Positions 1 to 7,890 are shown, counted from the first letter of the stretch. The stretch is DNA of 18,219 nucleotides from Flavobacteriaceae bacterium UBA7433 (GCA_002477565.1 DLQL01000106.1:1-18219), one strand, 5' to 3'. Numbers and translations are program-made. The notes: generated by a model not told the origin, from the sequence alone.

Positions 1-1169
1 CCAGGCAATTCAATCTTGTCAATGTCTTGCGCATAGACGATGTATTCATCCGTGTTGGGGTCGAAATTTTTAGAGTGCAATACGTTGAAAGTAGGTCGGA
101 CTTGAAAGTTTTTTACAATGTTTGGTGTTTTGTTTTTTTCCACCATCACCGTTGTAAAATAAGCCCTATTTTCTCCTTGGTGGCTGATTCCGAAGGTCAT
201 GCCATAAGTACTGATGTCATTTTGGTCAAAACTTTTGACAATAAATTCTTTCAAGGCCAAGGCTTCTTCGTCTGCTACGGGAAGGTGCCAGTTCAGTTCC
301 AGAGAGGAATGCCGTATGTTGATACCGCTTTTCCCTAAGAATTTTTCCAATTCCAATTTGTCTTCTTCGTAGATGCCTTTTACAACAAAGGATTTCCATG
401 GTGTGATGCATATTTTCCCCACTTTATGATTCAAACAAAAGTCCGAAAAGGCTCTTAAAAACTTCAAGTCGTATCGGTTGTTTCTCCAATACAAACCAAG
501 CCAATAGAGGTTGCCTCCAATTTGATTCATTCCTTCGTAATAAGGAAAAGGTTCGTAGGTGACGGACAATTCTTTTTCGATACTTCGGTTGTTGGTTTCC
601 AAATTGGCATTCACCAAGTCAAACAATTCTTCTACATCGTCAGCATCCGGAGCGATGGCTTCTATTTCTTGAGATATTTTGGCGATGTCGTAGCTAAAAA
701 TCAACACAGGATAGGTGACGGATTCTTCCCAATGTGGCAATTTTAAGATCAAGTACCAATAGTCTTCGTGCTCAGAAGCGACAAAATTTAATTGGCCGCT
801 AAACAGAGGAACCAATTGCTGCTTTGGATCGGTGATGTTTATTTTGAGTTTTGGGATGTATTTGAATTCCTCTAAGACATAGAGGTATTTCACTCCATTG
901 AGCCAAGGGGTGTTTTTAAAAATATCGGCAGAAACATACGAGCATACAATGTTTTGAAAACCTCTTTCTGAAACGACATCTAGAGACAGGTCAGGAAAGG
1001 ATTCCAAAGGTTTTTCGTCCTCTTTCCCAGAAGGGATAAGGATGTCTTGTCGAGAACCAAACAAGATTTCTTTCTGCCCTGAGGCCTCTGCAAGCGCAAT
1101 GACTTGCTTCAATTCTCCAGGAGAGAGCACTCCCCCTTTTGTAAGAACACGTTGGATGTCTTGACTCAT
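1..1169 (-). CDS. Siroheme-reductase-like half-domain protein, probably rubredoxin-linked (partial)
   Basis: This reading frame is open from an ATG at 1169 to the window edge, giving about 389 residues without a stop, so the C-terminus is missing. The N-terminal part (residues about 8-50) has the pattern of the ferredoxin-like half-domains of nitrite and sulfite reductases: a G-x-L-S-x-x-E-L stretch followed by FGSRQDILIP, which resembles the TxRQN motif. A second such segment, with ITPWKSFVVKGI, lies about two thirds along. The paired Cys-x5-Cys and Cys-x3-Cys ligands for siroheme/[4Fe-4S] are not seen in the visible part, so it is probably not itself a reductase. From memory, flavobacterial nitrate clusters carry a protein of this kind ending in a rubredoxin domain; that end would lie outside the window. 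It starts only 12 bp after the nitrate reductase stop codon, so the two are surely co-transcribed. An electron-transfer or scaffold role for nitrate reductase is inference. Confidence 0.75.
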   Translation of the reverse strand, partial: MSQDIQRVLTKGGVLSPGELKQVIALAEASGQKEILFGSRQDILIPSGKEDEKPLESFPDLSLDVVSERGFQNIVCSYVSADIFKNTPWLNGVKYLYVLEEFKYIPKLKINITDPKQQLVPLFSGQLNFVASEHEDYWYLILKLPHWEESVTYPVLIFSYDIAKISQEIEAIAPDADDVEELFDLVNANLETNNRSIEKELSVTYEPFPYYEGMNQIGGNLYWLGLYWRNNRYDLKFLRAFSDFCLNHKVGKICITPWKSFVVKGIYEEDKLELEKFLGKSGINIRHSSLELNWHLPVADEEALALKEFIVKSFDQNDISTYGMTFGISHQGENRAYFTTVMVEKNKTPNIVKNFQVRPTFNVLHSKNFDPNTDEYIVYAQDIDKIELP

Positions 1170-1181
1170 AAGATCTGTTTT

Positions 1182-4100
1182 TTAAACGCTGGGCATTTCA
1201 GCTTTGTGATTTTTTAATAGGTCTCGGACTTCGGGTTTGCAACTTCCGCAACCCAAACCGGCACCGGTCGTTTTGCACAATTCATTGAAAGAGCTACACC
1301 CAGCCGCGATGCATTCTTTCAGATTGCCTTCTCCCACTTGGCTACAAGAGCAGATCAGTTTTCCCAATACGGGAACAGCATTGCTTTTGCCTCGGAGCAG
1401 TTCCTCGCGTTTTCCTGACAATTCGGTTCGGTCTTCAATCAAACTTTTGAACTCGGCAAATTCACTTTTGTCCCCCATCAATACCGTTCCGATCAGGCGG
1501 TCATTGTGGACGATGCATTTTTTATAAAAGCGCCTGCTGACATCCATCAAGATGATTTCTTCATAAGCAGGATCGTTTTCCGGAAACTCTATGGTTCCGA
1601 TACTGCAGAGATCCAGGTCGTCAAATTTTAAAATATTCATTAAAACAGACCCTTTGTAGTGGCTGTTTAGGTTTCCCAAAATAAACTTTGCAGCGATGTC
1701 CGCTTGCTGTTCTGCTGCGGAAGTAATTCCAAAAAGATTGTTTTGAAATTCTGCAATTTCCCCCATCGCAAAAATTGCAGGGTCACTGGATTGTAAATAA
1801 TCATTGACCACAACACCTCGTTGGCAGGTCAATTTGGACGTTTTTGCCAGTTCGATGTTCGGAAGGGTTCCAATGGCATAGACAATGGCATTGGCAGAGA
1901 TGGTTTTCCCTGTTTTTAAATTGATGGACAAGCTGTTTTGTTCTTCGCCTTCGAAGACGGTGTTCACCTCATTGTCAAAATAAATCTGGATTCCTCGTTC
2001 CTGTACATCTTGTGCCAAAAGTCGACTGGCGACTCTGTCGAGTTGACGTTCCATCAAGCGAGAGGCTCTTTGGATCAAAGTGATGTTGATGTTCTTTTTG
2101 TTGAGAGCAGCGGCCAATTCCAAGCCCAAAAGCCCCCCTCCAACAATGACCACGTGTTGTTCTGCGGTCGGAAGTCCAGTGTGCTCTAAATAATCTTTCA
2201 AGCCGTCAGCATCTGTTTTGTTGCGCATGGTAAATCTTCCAGGCAAGTCGAGTTGCGCCTCGTTGGGGATAAAAGCTCGGCTCCCAGTGGCCATGACAAT
2301 TAAATCATAGGAGTGAAGGTCGCCATTGCTATCAATCACTGTTTTTTGTGTTCGATCAATCGACTGGATAAAAACATTGGCGTGCAAGGTGATGTTCAGT
2401 TTTTCGAGTTCTCCTTTTTTTAATTTTTGAAGTTGCGCCCAACTCAGTTCCTCACTCACATATTCGGGAAGCAGTACCCGGTTGTAAAACGGGGTTTCTT
2501 CTTTGGAAAAAACAGCAATCTCATCCTTTTCATTGTTTTCACGATACGTCTGTACAAAGCGGTAGGCAGCAGCTCCGGCCCCGATAATACATATTTTTTG
2601 TTGTTTTTTCTCGTATTTTGTGACTGCTACAGCTGCGTATTTAAAGTCGGGTTCTTTGGAGACTGGGTCGACCAAGTTGTGGGTGAGGTTGTTGACCCTT
2701 CCGTAGTCTTGGTTTAGAATTTTTCCAAAGTGCATGGGCATAAAGACGACACCTGTTCGGATGTCGTAATTTATTTTAACGGGAACTCTCGTTTCACCAC
2801 GGTTGTTTTTGACCACGACGACATCGCCTTCTTTGAGGTTTCTTTTGAAGGCGTCTACACCGTTCATTTCCAAATAGGGGCCTTCAATGTGGTTTGTCAA
2901 ACGTTGTACTTTTTTTGTTTTGGTACGACTGTGCCATTGGTCTCGAATCCTTCCTGTATTGAGAATCAATGGAAATTCTGTTGAGGTCTTTTCAGATTGA
3001 TTTTTTGTGTGTGTAGGGATGTTAAAGGCAGCTTTGCCGTTTCGTGTGTCAAATTGATGGTCGGTGTACAAACGCGGAGTTCCTTTGTGAGTTGCGTGCG
3101 GGACGGGCCATTGCATGCTTCCTTCTTTGATCAGGCGTTCGTGAGAAAGTCCGGAGACATCAATTTTGGTTCCTTTGGTCAATTGACAATGTTCGTCATA
3201 GACTTCACCAACACTTTTGTAGTTGAAACCAGAAAAATCCATCTTTTGGGCAAATTTCCATAGGATTTCGGCATCTGCTAAGGCTTCTCCTGGCGGATCG
3301 ATTCCCTTGGGAAGGAAGCTGACCCTTCTTTCAGAGTTGGTCATGGTTCCTTCTTTTTCAAGCCATCCTGCTGCGGGCAATAGCAAATCTGCAAATTCTA
3401 CAGTTTCAGAATGGTGAGAGATGTCCTGTACCACTACAAAATTTGCTTTTTTAAGGGCACGTTCTATCTTGTTGGAATCTGGAAGACTGACAACGGGATT
3501 GGTACAGATGATCCAAATGGCTTTTAGGGTTCCTTTGTCCAAGGCGTCGAACATCTCCGTAGCTGTCAATCCAGGGGTAGGAGAGATTGGTGGAGATCCC
3601 CAGAAATCTGCCACTTCTTTCCGGTCTTTAGGGTCGGCCAGATTTTTATGAGCTGCCAATAGGTTCGCCATGCCTCCTACTTCACGGCCACCCATGGCAT
3701 TGGGTTGTCCAGTAAGAGAGAAAGGACCAGATCCTGGTTTTCCGATATGTCCTGTCAGTAGAGAGATGTTTAGGAGTGATGTGTTTTTGTCTACCCCAAT
3801 CACGCTTTGATTGATGCCCATGGTCCACATGCTGATAAATCCTTTTGCATTGCCTATGTATTGTGCTGCCAGCTTGATTTCTTTTGTTGAAATACCACAA
3901 ATTTCAGCCGCTTTGGAAAGCGATGTTTCTGAGACCTTTTTTTTCAAGGCCTCAAAATTATTGGTGCTTTTTTGGATGAATTTCAGGTCTATTTTTTTGG
4001 TGTCAATCAATCTTTTGGCAATGGCATTGTGCAAAACCACATCTGTTCCAGGAAGAATTTGCAAGTGCAAATCAGCGATGGCTGCCGACTGTGTTTTTCT

Positions 4101-4715
4101 GGGGTCTACGAGGATGATTTTGGTGTCCGGTTTGTTTTCTTTGTGTTTTTCTAATCGACGAAACAGAATGGGGTGGCACCATGCAGGATTTGCCCCTGTG
4201 ATAAAGAAGGTGTCTGCCAATTCGATGTCGTCATAAGCGATGGGGACATTGTCATCTCCAAGGGCTTTTTTATATCCGACCACTGCAGAGCTCATGCAAA
4301 GTCTGGAGTTGGTATCAATGTTGTTGGTCCCTAAAAAACCTTTTGTCAATTTGTTGACCAAGTAGTATTCTTCGGTCAAACATTGGCCAGAGACATAGAA
4401 CCCTACACTGTTTGGTCCATGTTTTTTAAGAATACTTTTGAATACTGCGGCCGCGCGCTCAAGAGCGGTGTCCCAGGAGACTTTTTCTCGCGGATGGTTT
4501 TTGCTCCACCGCATTTCTGGGGCCATAATTCTGTCAGAAGTATCTTGTGCTACATAGTGCAAGTTCATCCCTTTTGAGCAAAGCATTCCTTTGTTTGTGG
4601 GGTGGTCAGGATCTCCCTTGACCGTCAAGGTTCCCTTGTGATTCTTATCTACGAGGATGCCACAGCCCACGCCACAATATGAACAGGTAGTTTTGTAGGA
4701 TTTTGTAATTGACAT
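1182..4715 (-). CDS. nasA: Assimilatory nitrate reductase fused to FAD/NAD(P)H module and BFD-like [2Fe-2S] domain
   Basis: This 1177-residue protein should reduce nitrate to nitrite in the cytoplasm using NAD(P)H. Residues 11-46 hold a [4Fe-4S] motif (C11, C14, C18, C46). The molybdopterin oxidoreductase domain follows, with C140 in RLCMSSAV as the likely molybdenum ligand, as in NapA/NasA-type enzymes. A molybdopterin-dinucleotide binding domain spans about 585-700. From about 705 a second module begins with IIGAGAAAYRF (FAD) and continues with VVIVGGGLLGLEL (NAD(P)H), similar to the N-terminal part of NirB and to NasC-type reductases. The C-terminus has a BFD-like [2Fe-2S] domain with C1122, C1124, C1156 and C1159. 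Typical NasA proteins are 700-900 residues with a separate FAD subunit, so this is a one-chain fusion. No twin-arginine signal is present, in line with a cytoplasmic enzyme. The start ATG follows a leader with tandem -7 elements and three TACGTA boxes. Confidence 0.95.
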   Translation of the reverse strand: MSITKSYKTTCSYCGVGCGILVDKNHKGTLTVKGDPDHPTNKGMLCSKGMNLHYVAQDTSDRIMAPEMRWSKNHPREKVSWDTALERAAAVFKSILKKHGPNSVGFYVSGQCLTEEYYLVNKLTKGFLGTNNIDTNSRLCMSSAVVGYKKALGDDNVPIAYDDIELADTFFITGANPAWCHPILFRRLEKHKENKPDTKIILVDPRKTQSAAIADLHLQILPGTDVVLHNAIAKRLIDTKKIDLKFIQKSTNNFEALKKKVSETSLSKAAEICGISTKEIKLAAQYIGNAKGFISMWTMGINQSVIGVDKNTSLLNISLLTGHIGKPGSGPFSLTGQPNAMGGREVGGMANLLAAHKNLADPKDRKEVADFWGSPPISPTPGLTATEMFDALDKGTLKAIWIICTNPVVSLPDSNKIERALKKANFVVVQDISHHSETVEFADLLLPAAGWLEKEGTMTNSERRVSFLPKGIDPPGEALADAEILWKFAQKMDFSGFNYKSVGEVYDEHCQLTKGTKIDVSGLSHERLIKEGSMQWPVPHATHKGTPRLYTDHQFDTRNGKAAFNIPTHTKNQSEKTSTEFPLILNTGRIRDQWHSRTKTKKVQRLTNHIEGPYLEMNGVDAFKRNLKEGDVVVVKNNRGETRVPVKINYDIRTGVVFMPMHFGKILNQDYGRVNNLTHNLVDPVSKEPDFKYAAVAVTKYEKKQQKICIIGAGAAAYRFVQTYRENNEKDEIAVFSKEETPFYNRVLLPEYVSEELSWAQLQKLKKGELEKLNITLHANVFIQSIDRTQKTVIDSNGDLHSYDLIVMATGSRAFIPNEAQLDLPGRFTMRNKTDADGLKDYLEHTGLPTAEQHVVIVGGGLLGLELAAALNKKNINITLIQRASRLMERQLDRVASRLLAQDVQERGIQIYFDNEVNTVFEGEEQNSLSINLKTGKTISANAIVYAIGTLPNIELAKTSKLTCQRGVVVNDYLQSSDPAIFAMGEIAEFQNNLFGITSAAEQQADIAAKFILGNLNSHYKGSVLMNILKFDDLDLCSIGTIEFPENDPAYEEIILMDVSRRFYKKCIVHNDRLIGTVLMGDKSEFAEFKSLIEDRTELSGKREELLRGKSNAVPVLGKLICSCSQVGEGNLKECIAAGCSSFNELCKTTGAGLGCGSCKPEVRDLLKNHKAEMPSV

Positions 4716-4742
4716 AAGTCTTTGGTTTTCAAATTGGGGTTT

Positions 4743-4780
4743 AAAAAACGAGTTTCCACATTTTTGTGGGCTTGTTTTTT
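4743..4780 (-). other. Stem-loop in the nitrate reductase 5' leader
   Basis: Two nested inverted repeats lie between the predicted transcription start (about 4801) and the start codon at 4715. The inner stem is CCACA/TGTGG around a 4-nt loop (4756-4769). The outer stem pairs AAAAAAC (4743-4749) with GTTTTTT (4774-4780). On the minus-strand RNA the 3' arm ends in a run of six U, so the structure could act as an attenuator or weak terminator. The arms are visible in the sequence; the function is inference. Confidence 0.4.
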
Positions 4781-4806
4781 GAACTTATTTTCAACGTTTG
4801 TTACGA

Positions 4807-4822
4807 CAAAGTTACAAATTTA
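4807..4822 (-). promoter_or_regulatory. Tandem -7 elements of the nitrate reductase promoter
   Basis: On the minus strand two adjacent Bacteroidota-type -7 elements can be read: TAAATTTG (4815-4822) and TAACTTTG (4807-4814), both fitting TAnnTTTG. Transcription would start near 4801-4808, leaving a leader of about 85-90 nt before the nitrate reductase. They abut the TACGTA cluster, as expected for a regulated promoter. Confidence 0.55.
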
Positions 4823-4848
4823 CGTAGTGATACGTAGTTATGTACGTA
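4821..4848. promoter_or_regulatory. Three TACGTA boxes (motif A cluster) ahead of the nitrate reductase
   Basis: TACGTA occurs at 4821-4826, 4831-4836 and 4843-4848. The first two are spaced by 4 bp, giving the same TACGTA-N4-TACGTA layout as the perfect palindrome ahead of nirB. The second and third are 6 bp apart. The cluster lies directly upstream of, and touches, the -7 elements on the minus strand. It is a likely operator for a regulator of nitrate assimilation; which protein binds is not shown by the sequence. Confidence 0.6.
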
Positions 4849-4912
4849 ATTTTTACGAGTATTTCAATAGATGCTTTTGGAATTGATATATGTATGATAA
4901 AACGCAGGTTTG

Positions 4913-5575
4913 CTAAGAAAAACCTAATTCTTTGGCTTTGCTAGAAAGTTCAATCAGGTTTTTTACATTCATTTTTTTCATCAAATTGAAACGGTGTGTT
5001 TCAATGGTCCGCTTACTTTTTCCAAGTTTGCCTGAGATTTCAGTGTTGGTCATTCCTGACAAAATAAAATGTAGAATTTCGATTTCTTTACGTGTGAGCT
5101 TTGCGGCATTGTCAATTGTAGACTTCGGACTTTCTTTAGGGACGGTGTTTTGTAGGTAGTTGGTGACGATGACATTTGAAATGTCTCCGCTGAAATATTT
5201 TCCTCCTTGGTAAATGGTCTTGATGGCTTTTAGAAATTCGGATTTTCCAGTGTCTTTGAGCAAGTAACCACTTGCCCCAGCTTTGATTGACTTTAAGATG
5301 TATTCCTCGGAATCGTGCATCGACAAGACAATTGCTTTGGTGTCGGGAGCGTAGTTTTTCAAATGACCTACGGCTTCAATTCCGTCCATCACAGGCATTC
5401 TGACATCGATGATCAACAAGTCGGGTTGGATTTTTTTAGCAAGGTCCAAGGCTTCTTGTCCATTTGCCGCTTCTCCGACAACATGCAAATAGGATTCCTC
5501 CTCCAAAAGAGACTTGATGCCGTTTCTTACTAACAAATGATCGTCGGCCAATAATATGTTAATTGCTTTTTCCAA
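4913..5575 (-). CDS. NarL/FixJ-family response regulator
   Basis: This is a 220-residue two-component response regulator. The N-terminal receiver domain (about 5-122) has the acidic pair D11-D12, the phospho-acceptor D57 in LLIIDVRMP, and the conserved lysine in GYLLKDTGK. The C-terminal LuxR-type helix-turn-helix (about 155-217) reads LTRKEIEILHFI, then TNTEISGKLGKSKRTIETHR, the usual four-helix DNA-binding pattern. Length is normal for the family. It lies on the same strand upstream of the nitrate reductase, 197 bp away, and that gap holds the nitrate reductase promoter. No histidine kinase is adjacent; the likely partner is the PAS sensor starting at 17729. A role in nitrate/nitrite-responsive control is inferred from position and family. 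The start ATG at 5575 lies about 20 bp below a -7 element. Confidence 0.93.
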   Translation of the reverse strand: MEKAINILLADDHLLVRNGIKSLLEEESYLHVVGEAANGQEALDLAKKIQPDLLIIDVRMPVMDGIEAVGHLKNYAPDTKAIVLSMHDSEEYILKSIKAGASGYLLKDTGKSEFLKAIKTIYQGGKYFSGDISNVIVTNYLQNTVPKESPKSTIDNAAKLTRKEIEILHFILSGMTNTEISGKLGKSKRTIETHRFNLMKKMNVKNLIELSSKAKELGFS

Positions 5576-5595
5576 AAGGGTTGGTGTCTGTTTTG

Positions 5596-5603
5596 CAAAG
5601 ATA
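5596..5603 (-). promoter_or_regulatory. -7 element for the response regulator
   Basis: The minus strand reads TATCTTTG, a match to TAnnTTTG, about 20 bp before the regulator's ATG. No TACGTA or AAACTGCT motif is close by, so this gene may be expressed independently of those operators. Confidence 0.45.
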
Positions 5604-5708
5604 TAAGAATTTCTTGGCTTTATTTTTTTTTTAAGTAATAATTTAAGTAGTTATACTTTGTTTTTGGCTGCCACTTGAATCAGAGAACTTCACACAGGAA
5701 GTTTTTAC

Positions 5709-5738
5709 AAAAAAAAAACTGCCCATTCGGGCAGTTTT
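5709..5738 (-). terminator. Rho-independent terminator of the porin gene
   Basis: A 10-bp stem (AAAACTGCCC/GGGCAGTTTT) closes a 4-nt loop (ATTC, 5725-5728). On the minus strand the 3' arm runs into ten U. It starts 25 bp after the porin stop codon and is a textbook terminator. It isolates the porin from the response regulator downstream. Confidence 0.92.
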
Positions 5739-5762
5739 AAAATAAGTAGCGGTATGGGTTGT

Positions 5763-6953
5763 TTAAAGGAATTTAGGTTTGATTACTAACATCGCCCAAG
5801 CCCAGTTTTGAGTGTCTTTTGCCGTTGGGATAGCATCGCTTTCAAAAAACTGAGAGTACCCTAATTTCAGCGCGTATCCTTTGAATTTTTTTGCGAGGAC
5901 AAGGTCAATTTCAGAGCCCAGTGTTTTGCTTTCTGATTCTTCTACAAAGTGAAGTGCTTTCACCATAAGTCCGTATCCGTTGCCGAGTTTGGTCTTCACA
6001 CTTGCGTGCAGGTCAATCAATCCGTTTCCTTTGGCGTGGTTTCCTACGTAGAAACGGTCCATAAATCCGTTGAATTTGTGGTTGGTGCCGTATACGGGAA
6101 AGAAGCCAAAAGAGGTGTCAGAAGTTTTTCCTGAAATGATCTCAGCACCCAAGCCGAAAGTTGTTTTGTCAGTTCCTTTGAACCCAGCATCCAAACTGGC
6201 CAAGTACGGTGTGCTTTCTGAGGACCTGTCTCCATCTTGAACAAAGGCATTGGCACTAAGTTTTACACTGCTGATTTTGAAGTCTGCATGCAGCCCTGCA
6301 GTCAACAAGCTAGTCACGGTATCGTCTCCTGCTGTCGCATCTTGAAATTCCGTATTGATCACCAAAGCGCTTACATTCAATTTGTCTGTTTTCTTATTGG
6401 CATGCAGGTACTGCATGGTTTTGTAGGAAAACATTTTGTCATTCAGGTAGTCATTGCCTGACTTGGTCACTGAATTTTGGTTGTAGGCAACCCCCAAATC
6501 TACAGAAAGCCCTTTATTCTTGTATTTGTATACTGCAGCATCGTGTGTTCTCATTTGTTGTGCCCAACCTACAGTACCCATAATTCTTTGATCGTCGTAT
6601 GCAATTCCTTGGCGACCTATTTTCAAACTAGAGGAGCTGCCGAGGACCAAGTCTGCCCACGCTTCTTGAACGCGAAAGTTGCCGTTTCCTGCGGTTGACA
6701 ATTGTTGGCGGTCACCCATGGTAAATACTTCTAGCAAGTTCAAATGAGTGGTGTATCCTTCGGTCTTGTAAGTTGCTTTCAGAGCGGCCCTCACAGAAGT
6801 GGCGATTCCGGGTTCCGTTCCTTCTGAGATGGTGCTGCTGAATCCATTTCTGTATTCTGTTCGGGGAATAAACTCTCCACTTAGAGAGAATTGAGCAAAC
6901 ATACTTGTGGTTGCTAAGGCAACGATTCCAAATAGTAAATTTTTAAGTTTCAT
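5763..6953 (-). CDS. Outer-membrane beta-barrel porin, alginate-export family type
   Basis: The 396-residue protein starts with a signal peptide (MKLKN, a hydrophobic core, then SMFA) with likely cleavage after A20. The rest is a chain of alternating beta strands rich in G, N, S and aromatic residues, and it ends near IKPKFL, typical of an outer-membrane barrel. Segments such as VQEAWADLVLGSSSSLKIGR and GRQGIAYDDQRIMG match the alginate-export porin family as I recall it. In this setting it probably lets nitrate or nitrite through the outer membrane rather than alginate; this is inferred from its place between the nitrate importer operon and the nitrate reductase. It has its own promoter, a motif B site about 42 bp before the predicted start, and its own terminator, so it is a single-gene unit. 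Confidence 0.85.
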   Translation of the reverse strand: MKLKNLLFGIVALATTSMFAQFSLSGEFIPRTEYRNGFSSTISEGTEPGIATSVRAALKATYKTEGYTTHLNLLEVFTMGDRQQLSTAGNGNFRVQEAWADLVLGSSSSLKIGRQGIAYDDQRIMGTVGWAQQMRTHDAAVYKYKNKGLSVDLGVAYNQNSVTKSGNDYLNDKMFSYKTMQYLHANKKTDKLNVSALVINTEFQDATAGDDTVTSLLTAGLHADFKISSVKLSANAFVQDGDRSSESTPYLASLDAGFKGTDKTTFGLGAEIISGKTSDTSFGFFPVYGTNHKFNGFMDRFYVGNHAKGNGLIDLHASVKTKLGNGYGLMVKALHFVEESESKTLGSEIDLVLAKKFKGYALKLGYSQFFESDAIPTAKDTQNWAWAMLVIKPKFL

Positions 6954-6994
6954 AAGTTTTATTTTTAATTGTTGAATGGGTAATTTTTCTGTGT

Positions 6995-7002
6995 CAAAAG
7001 TA
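6995..7002 (-). promoter_or_regulatory. -7 element of the porin promoter
   Basis: The minus strand reads TACTTTTG (TAnnTTTG), giving a start near 6989 and a leader of about 35 nt. Motif B at 7022-7041 is centred about 42 bp upstream of that start, the classic distance for activation by a Crp/Fnr-type protein. Confidence 0.6.
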
Positions 7003-7021
7003 CGAGGACTGTATTATTTTT

Positions 7022-7041
7022 AACATGACAAACAGCAGTTT
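7022..7041. promoter_or_regulatory. Motif B site ahead of the porin
   Basis: The plus strand reads AACATGAC-AAAC-AGCAGTTT. The right half is an exact AGCAGTTT (AAACTGCT on the minus strand); the left half is degenerate but keeps the TG at the position conserved in FNR and CRP half-sites. It is the best placed of the motif B copies, centred near -42. Confidence 0.5.
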
Positions 7042-7069
7042 TAAATACTCTTTTATCGCATTTTAAAGC

Positions 7070-7080
7070 GAGCAAAGCTC
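7070..7080 (-). terminator. Possible weak terminator after nrtD
   Basis: GAGC-AAA-GCTC forms a short 4-bp hairpin just after the nrtD stop. On the minus strand it is followed by GCUUUAAAA rather than a clean U run. It may only slow read-through into the porin gene. Confidence 0.25.
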
Positions 7081-7083
7081 AGT

Positions 7084-7890
7084 TTAATGTTCTAAAAAGT
7101 CGATCAAATGTTTTCTGTACGCATAATAATCTTCGTGGGCCAATACAGCTTTTCGAGACCGAGGTCTTTGGAATTCAATGGGTAGAATGTCTCCTATTTT
7201 AGCACGGGGACCGCTGGTCATCATCACGACTCTGTCGGACAAGAAAATGGCCTCATCCACATCGTGTGTGATCATGACAGCCGTGATTTTTTCTTTGTTC
7301 CAGATTTCGATCAAGACATCTTGCAATTCTCCCCGCGTCAGAGAATCCAACATGCCAAAAGGCTCGTCCAAAAGCAATACTTTGGGCTTGATGGCAAAGG
7401 CTCGTGCAATTCCCACTCTTTGTTGCATTCCTTGTGAAAGCTCTGAAGCTCTTTTGTCAAAAGCACCCTCTAGACCAACTTTGCTGAGGTAGTAGCGACA
7501 GATGTCTTCTCTCTCTTTTTTTGTGCCGTGGGGGAATACTTGGTTTACGCCCAACATGACATTTTCCAGCGCGGTCATCCACGGCATCAAACTCGGGGAT
7601 TGGAAGATGACACCTCTGTCCGGTCCAGGGCCTTTGATAGAGGAGCCCAGTACCGAAATTTTTCCATCAGAAATTTCGTTCAACCCCGCAATCATCGAAA
7701 GCATGGTGGTTTTCCCACAGCCAGAATGTCCGATGATGGTAATGAACTCTTCTTTTTTTACTTGTAAGTTCAAATCTTCGAGCACCACGTAATCGCCATT
7801 GGGAGTCGGGTATACTTTTTTGAGGTTTTGAAGGTCTAATAAGACTTCTTTTGAGGGGAATTTTTCTTGAAGAATAGCTTTTGTTTCCAT
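7084..7890 (-). CDS. nrtD: Nitrate ABC transporter ATP-binding protein, NrtD type
   Basis: This cytoplasmic ATPase is one of two that drive the nitrate importer. Numbered from the ATG at 7890 (268 residues), it has Walker A GHSGCGKTT (54-62), Q-loop Q97, Walker B VLLLDEP (D175, E176) and the H-loop ITHDVDEA (H209). The signature reads LSQGM (151-155) instead of the usual LSGGM. The tail with QRPRSRK and HLIDFLEH matches NrtD/NrtC ATPases. I chose the ATG at 7890 because it follows an A-rich stretch and leaves a 29-bp gap after nrtC. An upstream in-frame ATG at 7932 would add 14 residues and overlap the nrtC end by 13 bp with no visible ribosome site. It is the last gene of the nrtABCD operon and lacks the NrtA-like C-terminal domain found in cyanobacterial NrtC. 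Confidence 0.92.
   Translation of the reverse strand: METKAILQEKFPSKEVLLDLQNLKKVYPTPNGDYVVLEDLNLQVKKEEFITIIGHSGCGKTTMLSMIAGLNEISDGKISVLGSSIKGPGPDRGVIFQSPSLMPWMTALENVMLGVNQVFPHGTKKEREDICRYYLSKVGLEGAFDKRASELSQGMQQRVGIARAFAIKPKVLLLDEPFGMLDSLTRGELQDVLIEIWNKEKITAVMITHDVDEAIFLSDRVVMMTSGPRAKIGDILPIEFQRPRSRKAVLAHEDYYAYRKHLIDFLEH

Noticed and set aside
3811..4236. Plus-strand frame of 141 codons inside the nitrate reductase
   Set aside because: It lies wholly opposite the molybdopterin domain, whose reading frame has clear motifs; the frame has no recognisable domain and is a shadow.
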